Assembly (NCBI GenBank): GCA_020726085.1
Contig: DYTG01000101.1
Coordinates: 1 to 6,068, forward strand
Origin: Sulfurovum sp.
GTDB taxonomy: Bacteria > Campylobacterota > Campylobacteria > Campylobacterales > Sulfurovaceae
DNA: 6,068 nt
Reading direction: 5' to 3'
Each line of letters starts with the position of its first letter. Positions within the stretch are counted from its first letter, which is position 1. Below are positions 1 to 4,868 of this stretch, one piece after another. The notes under the pieces are model-generated. The model ran no database searches and was not told the DNA's origin. It worked only from the letters and a program-made list of their open reading frames with translations. The translations under genes and the position numbers were made by a program.

Positions 1-1252
1 ATAAGTGTCTCTCTTGCCCATTTGGAGCTAGTTCACTTCCCCAACTGTATAGATAATAATCTCTTTGCATAGTCTCCAAAACAGTGTTTTGGATCTGAAA
101 AATTTTACGATTGAGGTGACTTTGTTCGATATGAATCACGGATTGTTGTTGGCTTCCTAATAGATACTCTATTTGGCTTTCATCAAGCTTGTTTTTGGAA
201 AATAGGATGGTTTTGACTACTCTATCGTTATTATCAATGAGGCGATAATTGACCAAGATGCCCACAAAGATTGCTTTGGTGTTTAGTTCTTTGGTGCGAA
301 GGATTAGGTAGCAGTTTTGTTGGGTATTTTTTTCTATCAAATGATAAACCAAATCTTCCTCATTTTGAGAGATTTGGTTTCCATAAAAGCTTATGGTATC
401 CTCAAGATGGCACTCGATGGTACGGTGATGGATAGTTATCGTGCGTTCCCAATAGATCTTTTGATGCTCAAAATTCCCACTGGTGTAGTTGTAGGCGTAA
501 TATTGCACGGAGGAATGGTTGGTTTGCCCTAGCCAATAGACGCTATCAATAATGTTTTTATCAATGACGAGATTTCGACTCACAATAGTCTCAATGCGTT
601 GCTCATAGCCTGTGAGTGGCTTTTTGGAAAATATCACCACCTCGGCAATATCCAATCCTAACGGAAAGGTTCTGCCAAGAAAAAGTGCTGGAAATCTATC
701 GTTGATAGTGTCAATGCTTAGTTGCATATAGGCTCTATTTTCCGATTGTTTTTTATCTAGTGTGATTAAAAATTTTCCATTTTTCTCCACCAAGTTTCCT
801 TCAAAAACATAGACATTTGAGTGCAAATGATAAAAACAAACGGTGCCATTGAGTGTAATGGTCATTTTGCATTCCCTTACTGTAAAGTCGCTTTTGTTGT
901 AAGTATTTTCATAGACAAACCACTCTCCTGCAATCTTTTCAATATTTTTACTCCATTGCGTTGATTCTTGGGATTTGTGCTGCGTTTTGTATCTATCACG
1001 CTCTTTGATAATCTTTTCCATCTCCTGTTGGCTTTGCACTTCATCACTAAAAAGTTTGGCGGGGAGTTGGTAGGCTGCCATAAGGGCATAGACATGAAGC
1101 GGTTTGAGTCGTTTGGATTTTTCACTTCGTAGATGGTAAATATCTCCCACTCGTATGCCAAACTTTTGGGCTATATCTTTGGGTTGGAGATTTAAAATAT
1201 CCATAATAGTAGATAGTTTTTGAGAATCACAAAACACCTTGTTGTCATTCAT
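1..1252 (-). CDS. Helix-turn-helix protein with two similar beta-rich segments (partial, C-terminus off the window)
   Basis: An open frame of 417 codons runs without a stop from an ATG at 1252 to the left edge, so the 3' end is missing. The codon just before the ATG is an in-frame TAA, making this the first possible start; a weak AAAAGAG lies upstream. Residues about 14-68 look like an XRE/lambda-repressor-type helix-turn-helix: a first helix (LSTIMDIL), then PKDIAQKFGI, the turn and RVGDIYHLRSEKSK as candidate recognition helix, then KPLHVYALMAAYQLP. A charged segment (70-105) follows, then two beta-rich segments, about 110-213 and 240-356, that resemble each other (ITL/ITI strands, ALFLG/AIFVG, VVIFSKKPL/ILFSKNKL). 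No membrane segment or signal peptide was seen. Probable cytoplasmic one-component regulator; ligand and targets unknown, and I do not recognise the C-terminal family. It is divergent from uppP, with an inverted repeat near its promoter that could serve autoregulation. The open frame is certain, the DNA-binding role likely, the rest inference. Confidence 0.85.
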   Translation of the reverse strand, partial: MNDNKVFCDSQKLSTIMDILNLQPKDIAQKFGIRVGDIYHLRSEKSKRLKPLHVYALMAAYQLPAKLFSDEVQSQQEMEKIIKERDRYKTQHKSQESTQWSKNIEKIAGEWFVYENTYNKSDFTVRECKMTITLNGTVCFYHLHSNVYVFEGNLVEKNGKFLITLDKKQSENRAYMQLSIDTINDRFPALFLGRTFPLGLDIAEVVIFSKKPLTGYEQRIETIVSRNLVIDKNIIDSVYWLGQTNHSSVQYYAYNYTSGNFEHQKIYWERTITIHHRTIECHLEDTISFYGNQISQNEEDLVYHLIEKNTQQNCYLILRTKELNTKAIFVGILVNYRLIDNNDRVVKTILFSKNKLDESQIEYLLGSQQQSVIHIEQSHLNRKIFQIQNTVLETMQRDYYLYSWGSELAPNGQERHL

Positions 1253-1274
1253 TTAGGACTCTTTTTTGATTTGT

Positions 1275-1280
1275 ATTGTA
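1275..1280 (-). promoter_or_regulatory. Putative -10 box of the helix-turn-helix gene
   Basis: On the minus strand TACAAT (5 of 6 matches to TATAAT) lies 22 nt upstream of the ATG at 1252, giving a leader of roughly 15 nt. No good -35 is present at 16-18 nt spacing, which is common in Campylobacterota. The inverted repeat at 1292-1315 covers the -35 region. Confidence 0.4.
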
Positions 1281-1291
1281 CTCCAAAACCT

Positions 1292-1315
1292 GTTTGTAAG
1301 AGCTTTCTTACAAAC
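1292..1315. promoter_or_regulatory. Perfect 10-bp inverted repeat, candidate operator
   Basis: Arms GTTTGTAAGA (1292-1301) and TCTTACAAAC (1306-1315) are exact reverse complements around GCTT. The element begins 40 nt upstream of the helix-turn-helix gene and sits over the -35 region of its putative promoter. No T-run follows on either strand, so a terminator is unlikely. A dimeric regulator site, perhaps for the adjacent protein itself, is the simplest reading, but this is inference. Confidence 0.5.
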
Positions 1316-1375
1316 TCTATTCCCAACACTCTTGCAACTGTAACAACTTCGCCTCTCTTTGTAATAATAAAAACT

Positions 1376-1381
1376 TATAAT
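1376..1381 (+). promoter_or_regulatory. Possible upstream -10 box (plus strand)
   Basis: An exact TATAAT lies in an AT-rich tract 162 nt upstream of uppP, with no convincing -35. If used, the transcript would carry the 27-codon reading frame at 1458-1541. The closer box at 1511-1516 is the stronger candidate for uppP. Confidence 0.25.
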
Positions 1382-1457
1382 ACTTTTCATTTGGGTGTAC
1401 AATTACACAACACACGAATAGGGCTTAGAGATGATTGGCAATGATGATGAAGTTTAA

Positions 1458-1541
1458 ATGAGAAACAAGGAGGAGAAGATTTTCTATCTCACACCTCTAT
1501 CAAAATTGGTTATAATGGCATCAAAAATTTTTAAGGGTTGA
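1458..1541 (+). CDS. Possible 27-codon leader reading frame before uppP
   Basis: ATG at 1458 opens a 27-codon frame (begins MRNKEEKIFYL, ends ASKIFKG) whose TGA at 1539-1541 ends one base before the uppP ATG. The spacing would suit translational coupling. Against it, only a weak purine run precedes the ATG, the strong AAGGAGGAG at 1467-1475 lies inside the frame, and the likely uppP promoter lies inside it too. It resembles no family I know and is probably fortuitous. Confidence 0.15.
   Translation: MRNKEEKIFYLTPLSKLVIMASKIFKG
1511..1516 (+). promoter_or_regulatory. Putative -10 box of the uppP / VanZ-like operon
   Basis: An exact TATAAT 26 nt upstream of the uppP ATG would start transcription near 1523 and leave a leader of about 20 nt containing the ribosome site. 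No clear -35 is present. Confidence 0.5.
1533..1537 (+). promoter_or_regulatory. Ribosome binding site of uppP
   Basis: AAGGG five bases before the ATG at 1543 supports this start. The protein then begins directly with the first membrane segment, as in other UppP proteins. Confidence 0.55.
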
Positions 1542-1542
1542 T

Positions 1543-2310
1543 ATGGATATTTTTGATGCGATTATAATTGGCACAATAGAGGGATTTACGGAGTTTTTGC
1601 CTATCTCTTCGACGGGACACATGATTGTGGCGAGTGATTTTTTGGGGATAGAACAAAGCAAACTTATCAAAGCCTATGAGGTGATTATCCAACTCGCTGC
1701 CATATTTGCCGTCATGATACTCTACCGTGACAAGCTCAAACCATCCCAAATCGTATTGTGGCAAAAGATAATGGTAGCTTTTTTGCCCTTAGCCATTATC
1801 GGTTATCTCTTCAAAGACCCTATTAAAGAACTCTTTTCTATCGAAATTGTGGCGTGGATGTTTATTGTGGGAGGTGTGATATTTTTGATTGTGGAGTATT
1901 TTTACAAAGAAGAGAAAGCCCATATTACCAATGTGGATGAACTGAGCTACAAACAAGCTCTTTGGATTGGGATAGCACAGCTCTTCTCTTTCATTCCAGG
2001 TACTAGCAGAGCGGGGGCTACGATTATAGGTGGGATGCTACTCAAAATGGATCGCAAAAGCTCAGCAGAGTTTTCGTTTCTCCTTGCTATTCCCGTCATG
2101 GGGGCGGTGAGCGGGTACGATTTGCTCAAACACTATCAAGATTTTATAGGGATTGATTATACCCCTTTTGTGGTTGGTTTTGTCGTGGCTTTTGTCGTGG
2201 CGTATATTACGATTAAGCTCTTTTTGGCGTTTTTGGCACGATTTAGCTTCGTGGCGTTTGGGATTTATCGTATCCTTTTTGGGATAGTGTTGTTGGCTTT
2301 TTATCTATGA
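1543..2310 (+). CDS. uppP: Undecaprenyl-diphosphate phosphatase (UppP/BacA)
   Basis: Integral inner-membrane enzyme that dephosphorylates undecaprenyl diphosphate to undecaprenyl phosphate, recycling the lipid carrier for peptidoglycan and surface polysaccharides; extra copies give bacitracin resistance in known cases. At 255 aa it is near the family's usual length of about 265-275. Both family signatures are intact: EGFTEFLPISSTGH at 13-26, with the glutamates E13 and E17 and H26, and PGTSRAGATIIGG at 152-164, with R156 matching the catalytic arginine. The second motif has Ala where many homologues have Ser (SRSG). Hydrophobic segments fall near 47-61, 76-90, 103-120, 140-152, 180-192, 207-230 and 236-254. 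The stop overlaps the start of the VanZ-like gene as ATGA, so the two are probably co-transcribed and translationally coupled. Family assignment is firm. Confidence 0.97.
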   Translation: MDIFDAIIIGTIEGFTEFLPISSTGHMIVASDFLGIEQSKLIKAYEVIIQLAAIFAVMILYRDKLKPSQIVLWQKIMVAFLPLAIIGYLFKDPIKELFSIEIVAWMFIVGGVIFLIVEYFYKEEKAHITNVDELSYKQALWIGIAQLFSFIPGTSRAGATIIGGMLLKMDRKSSAEFSFLLAIPVMGAVSGYDLLKHYQDFIGIDYTPFVVGFVVAFVVAYITIKLFLAFLARFSFVAFGIYRILFGIVLLAFYL

Positions 2311-2663
2311 ATCATCGCCATCTCTTAAGCCTTACTTTTTTTGCTATTATTGTTTTTATCATCTATATGGCAAACACCGCACCTCGTAGTGAGTTTTTTG
2401 TTTTTCTTAGAGGTATTCCTTATTTGGACAAAATCGCCCACGGAGTGCTTTTTGGGGTCATGGCGATGTTGCTAAACTATTCACTCAACTTTCGCTCTCT
2501 TAAAGCGTGGCGTTTGGATATGCAAATAGGAGCTATGATTGTATTGGTTTTTGCAGGATTGGAAGAACTTAGTCAAACCTTTAACCCCAACCGAACGCTT
2601 GATTGGGGTGATGTGTTGGCGGATGTCGTAGGCGTGGTGCTTTTTTCGTTGATACGAGTCTAG
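2307..2663 (+). CDS. VanZ-like family membrane protein
   Basis: A 118-aa protein overlapping uppP by 4 nt (ATGA). It shows the VanZ-like pattern: a first membrane helix at about 7-22, DKIAH at 41-45 leading into a second helix (46-60), a third helix at about 72-85 running into EELSQ (86-90), then R96, DW at 99-100, D102 and D106, and a final helix at 103-116. VanZ itself gives low-level teicoplanin resistance, but most short VanZ-like proteins have no known role. The conserved acidic and polar residues at helix ends suggest a membrane enzyme or binding site. Coupling to uppP suggests work on a lipid carrier or envelope glycan, which is inference. It is convergent with the next gene, with only one base between the two stops and no separate terminator. 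Confidence 0.85.
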   Translation: MNHRHLLSLTFFAIIVFIIYMANTAPRSEFFVFLRGIPYLDKIAHGVLFGVMAMLLNYSLNFRSLKAWRLDMQIGAMIVLVFAGLEELSQTFNPNRTLDWGDVLADVVGVVLFSLIRV

Positions 2664-2664
2664 G

Positions 2665-3219
2665 TCAATCCTCAAAAACCAAACCAAAATCAACTACTGC
2701 TTTGCATTGAGGCATCTCAAAGGTGTAAATATCCTCTTTGGTAGCTTTTTTTTGGAGTATGTATTGACCCTCGAGCAATCTAAAAATATCGGCTATTTGG
2801 GTGTTGGGTTCAATAATGATGTAGTACTCTACTCCTTGGGCTTGGTAGAGTTGGTATTTGGTTGTGACATCTTTGAGTGCGGTTGAGCGTGAAAGTACCT
2901 CGACGATAAGAGGCGGTGCAAGAGTAAAATATTGCAAATCTCCCGCTTCACAAAAGATGGCTACATCGGGCTGTACGACGGTGTTGGAGTTGATGCGCCA
3001 ATCAATGGGCGAGACAAAAACCTTGCAATTTTTTGTGCCGCAATCAAGTGCTTTATCGAGCTCTCGCCACATTTGCACCACAACGCTTTGATGGCGTGGA
3101 TAGGGAGCGGGTGCCATAGCGTAAGCAATTCCTCCTATTAGCTCCCATCTATCCTCCCACTGTGCATAATCTTCAAGCGTGTAGTAGGGGAAATTGTCGT
3201 ATCGTATCGCTTCTTGCAT
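2665..3219 (-). CDS. Uma2-family protein (DUF820, PD-(D/E)XK nuclease fold)
   Basis: A 184-aa protein matching the Uma2 pattern throughout: WELIGG with E26, PRHQ at 41-44 in the first helix region, the VVQPD motif with D85, LIVEVLSRST with E107, and KYQLYQAQGVEYYIIIEP starting at K121. D85, E107 and K121 are the likely PD-(D/E)XK site, so the catalytic core appears intact. Uma2 proteins are numerous in cyanobacteria and some other phyla; their function is poorly known and nuclease activity is predicted from fold. The start is set by a strong AAAGGAG seven bases before the ATG. It has its own extended -10 promoter in the 51-bp gap to the DUF4381-like gene, so it looks like a separate unit. No toxin, antitoxin or transposase partner is nearby. 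Family confident; cellular role unknown. Confidence 0.88.
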   Translation of the reverse strand: MQEAIRYDNFPYYTLEDYAQWEDRWELIGGIAYAMAPAPYPRHQSVVVQMWRELDKALDCGTKNCKVFVSPIDWRINSNTVVQPDVAIFCEAGDLQYFTLAPPLIVEVLSRSTALKDVTTKYQLYQAQGVEYYIIIEPNTQIADIFRLLEGQYILQKKATKEDIYTFEMPQCKAVVDFGLVFED

Positions 3220-3224
3220 GGCTA

Positions 3225-3232
3225 ACTCCTTT
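3225..3232 (-). promoter_or_regulatory. Strong ribosome binding site of the Uma2 gene
   Basis: AAAGGAGT on the minus strand lies five bases before the ATG at 3219 and fixes that start. Confidence 0.7.
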
Positions 3233-3248
3233 GTGTGAGTATTGGATT

Positions 3249-3257
3249 ATTATAGCA
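3249..3257 (-). promoter_or_regulatory. Extended -10 promoter of the Uma2 gene
   Basis: TGCTATAAT on the minus strand is a perfect extended -10 element (TGnTATAAT), 30 nt upstream of the start, with transcription expected near 3242. The -35 position falls at the stop end of the DUF4381-like gene and is poor, as expected for extended -10 promoters. Confidence 0.6.
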
Positions 3258-3270
3258 CAAATAGAAAAGA

Positions 3271-3663
3271 TTAGGGTTCAATGACGTGCAAAAAGAGACG
3301 AAATTGCTTTTGGGTATCGCTATCGACCTTTTCGACAATTTTGCGGTATTTGTAACGCTCCAAATAGGGGAGGAGTTGGGAGTATATCTCTTTTTCTCTA
3401 TCGCTTTGGGCTACTAAGCGTCCGTAGTGGGTAGCCTCATAGGCCCATTGTTTCGCCTCTTTGAAGTCAATGGTGCGAAGCTTTTGAATGTATATTTTTC
3501 GTTTGTTCTCTTTTCGTAAAGAAAGGAGTTTGCGTAGCACAAAATAGAGCAAAAGCAATCCCAAAACAACGCCTAGCCCTATCAAAGCCCAATAGATATA
3601 GATAGAGCTATCGGGAATATCTACTAGGGGTTTAATATCGTGCAACTCTTTGAGTTCTTCCAT
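3271..3663 (-). CDS. DUF4381-like single-pass membrane protein (MoxR/Bat-operon type)
   Basis: A 130-aa protein with the usual layout of the small membrane proteins found after DUF58 genes: a short N-terminal stretch LHDIKPLVDIPD (7-18), one membrane helix at about 22-45, a basic stop-transfer segment (44-56), then a charged helical domain with YLERYKYRK at 100-108. No enzymatic motif is visible. In MoxR/Bat operons such proteins lie beside DUF58 and von Willebrand factor A genes and are thought to be part of an envelope complex, but no biochemical role is established. The ATG follows the DUF58 stop by one base, and its ribosome site is made from the last DUF58 codons, so expression is coupled. 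No hairpin terminator follows; a T-rich tract leads into the Uma2 promoter. Family call rests on layout and neighbour, hence moderate confidence. Confidence 0.72.
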   Translation of the reverse strand: MEELKELHDIKPLVDIPDSSIYIYWALIGLGVVLGLLLLYFVLRKLLSLRKENKRKIYIQKLRTIDFKEAKQWAYEATHYGRLVAQSDREKEIYSQLLPYLERYKYRKIVEKVDSDTQKQFRLFLHVIEP

Positions 3664-3664
3664 T

Positions 3665-4495
3665 TTATCTCCTAAACAGTCTGGCTAATCTCATCGCTAC
3701 GGCATCATCGGTATAGATTTTGATAAAGCGGATGGAGTGTTTTTTGAAATGAGCATAGAGCTTTTCATCGTTGTCGTGCAGGGCTTTTTTGTAGCGTTTA
3801 ACCGCAGAGAGGTCAATCATCCCCTCAAAGCTCTTTTGGGACTCCATATCGATCATATTGAGCAAACCCAACTCCTGAGGATTTTCTTCAAAGCGGTCAC
3901 GTACTATCAAAGCTACCACATCGTGCTTTTTGGCAAGTACCCTCAAATCCATCTCGCCTACAAAATCACTCACAAGAAAAAGTAATGATTTTTTAGCGAT
4001 TCTTCTATAAAGCGTATCTATCATACCTGCAAAATCGCCCTCTTTGCCAAGGGGTTGGAACTCCACAACGCTCTTAACGGCTTGATGTACGCTAAAGAAC
4101 TTTTTGGAAGACTTTGTCAATTCGTAGAGCTTATCGGCAAAGATAGCGTTGGTAAAGCGATCGGAGTTTTTGATTGCCAAAAAGCCCAAGAGTCCTACTA
4201 ATTGGGCAATAATCTCGATTTTTTGCTTGTGTGTCCCAAAATAGGTCGAACCATTGAGCATAGAGGCTACGATGATATTTAGTTCGCGCTCTTCTTTATA
4301 GACTTTGACAAATGGTTTACCCAGCTTTGCGGTGCTTTTCCAATCAATCTTTCGCACATCATCGCCGTAGAGATACTCTCGTAGCTCACTAAACTCATAC
4401 CCCTCACCGTGAAAGCGTGATGGATTGTTGCCCAATCTGTCGCTATAGACTTGTTTTTTACTTTTGAGAATGATCTTTTTTGCTCTTTTATCCAT
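3665..4495 (-). CDS. DUF58 domain protein with a degenerate metal-site motif
   Basis: A 276-aa protein. The DUF58 signature is clear: GEGYEFSELREYLYGDD at 30-46, RKIDWKSTAK at 48-57, then VKVYKEEREL at 63-72, and the second strand motif LLFLVSDF at 171-178. DUF58 proteins contain a region resembling the von Willebrand factor A fold and normally sit in operons with a MoxR AAA+ ATPase. Here the segment that usually reads DxSxS (metal-ion-dependent adhesion site) is MLNGS at 79-83, so the Asp and first Ser are replaced by Met and Asn; metal binding is doubtful. No membrane helix is evident and the protein is likely cytoplasmic, perhaps docking on the membrane partner encoded next. The ATG at 4495 has no good Shine-Dalgarno, and no MoxR gene lies upstream, where a MoxR gene would usually be. 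Family firm; function unknown. Confidence 0.9.
   Translation of the reverse strand: MDKRAKKIILKSKKQVYSDRLGNNPSRFHGEGYEFSELREYLYGDDVRKIDWKSTAKLGKPFVKVYKEERELNIIVASMLNGSTYFGTHKQKIEIIAQLVGLLGFLAIKNSDRFTNAIFADKLYELTKSSKKFFSVHQAVKSVVEFQPLGKEGDFAGMIDTLYRRIAKKSLLFLVSDFVGEMDLRVLAKKHDVVALIVRDRFEENPQELGLLNMIDMESQKSFEGMIDLSAVKRYKKALHDNDEKLYAHFKKHSIRFIKIYTDDAVAMRLARLFRR
3667..3673 (-). promoter_or_regulatory. Ribosome binding site embedded in the DUF58 stop region
   Basis: AGGAGAT is formed by the last two Arg codons (AGG AGA) and the first base of the TAA of the DUF58 gene, three bases before the ATG of the DUF4381-like gene. This supports the start at 3663 and translational coupling. Confidence 0.6.
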
Positions 4496-4525
4496 GGTGG
4501 AATTTTACTTTGGGTTGTTAAATAG

Positions 4526-4810
4526 AGAGTAAATGCCAAAGGCTTAGTTAAGCCAAATGATAATGCTTCACTTATTAGCACATCTCCTACAAGCTCAATC
4601 GCACTGCAAATCACTATGAGCCAACTCAAAGATAGAGGATACAATGATATTATGAGTCTAGTTGAGAGTTTTGATGATGTGGGAGAGTTTACAATGCCTA
4701 TAGATGAAGTATCACGCTTTGTAAGCAATTTTAAAATGCACTTCAATCAAGACTACAACCACAATCTGAGATTTAAAGAGACGATTGATATTGGAACGCA
4801 AGAGGAGTAG
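4526..4810 (+). pseudogene. Probable decayed or mis-started small gene (stop-free frame without a proper start)
   Basis: The frame is open for 94 codons from the stop at 4523 to TAG at 4808, with protein-like composition (KPNDNASLISTSPTSS, then SQLKDRGYNDIMSLVESFDD and DEVSRFVSNFKMHF). The only in-frame ATG with room for a useful protein is at 4616 (64 codons), but it has no ribosome site, and the plausible coding sequence extends about 30 codons further upstream. An ATG at 4533, three bases after a GAGAG run, is out of frame; one lost base just after it would have joined it to this frame, suggesting a frameshifted gene of about 92 codons. I do not recognise the family. It is amphipathic and soluble, with no membrane segment. 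Alternatives are a real 64-aa protein, a non-standard start, or chance. The DUF58 gene starts 30 bp to its left on the other strand. Confidence 0.4.
4541..4554. repeat. Short perfect inverted repeat
   Basis: GGCTTA and TAAGCC flank GT. The two-base centre is too tight for a good RNA hairpin, so a protein site or chance is more likely. It lies 46 nt upstream of the DUF58 ATG and at the start of the plus-strand frame. Confidence 0.3.
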
Positions 4811-4832
4811 TTAAAATAGAAGAATTAGAAGC

Positions 4833-4846
4833 GGGACTTTCGTCCC
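4833..4846 (-). terminator. Hairpin terminator downstream of the AIM24 gene
   Basis: GGGAC and GTCCC form a 5-bp GC-rich stem; read on the minus strand the loop is GAAA, a stable GNRA tetraloop, and the following bases (GCTTCTAATTCTTCTATTTT) are T-rich though interrupted. It lies 22 nt after the stop of the AIM24 gene. It also lies 22 nt after the plus-strand frame's TAG, but no T-run follows on that strand, so it best serves the minus-strand gene. Confidence 0.5.
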
Positions 4847-4868
4847 ACCAACAAGTTTGAGAGAGTAG

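Noticed and set aside
317..532. A 71-codon plus-strand frame
   Set aside because: It is antisense to the helix-turn-helix gene, with no ribosome site and no recognisable family.
877..1161. A 94-codon minus-strand frame
   Set aside because: It is out of frame with the continuous 417-codon helix-turn-helix gene covering the same bases, and its composition is not protein-like.
1395..1408. Small inverted repeat GTGTA ... TACAC upstream of uppP
   Set aside because: Five-base arms in AT-rich intergenic DNA are expected by chance and no promoter feature is centred on it.
1220..1444. A 74-codon plus-strand frame in the divergent intergenic region
   Set aside because: It overlaps the start of the helix-turn-helix gene and its promoter, lacks a ribosome site, and has composition expected of translated AT-rich non-coding DNA.
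2585..2608. Inverted repeat CCCCAA ... TTGGGG
   Set aside because: It lies inside the VanZ-like coding sequence with a 12-base loop and no T-run, and encodes conserved family residues; not a terminator.
4279..4746. A 155-codon minus-strand frame
   Set aside because: It overlaps the first third of the well-supported DUF58 gene in another frame and is antisense to the plus-strand open frame; the sequence resembles no protein family.
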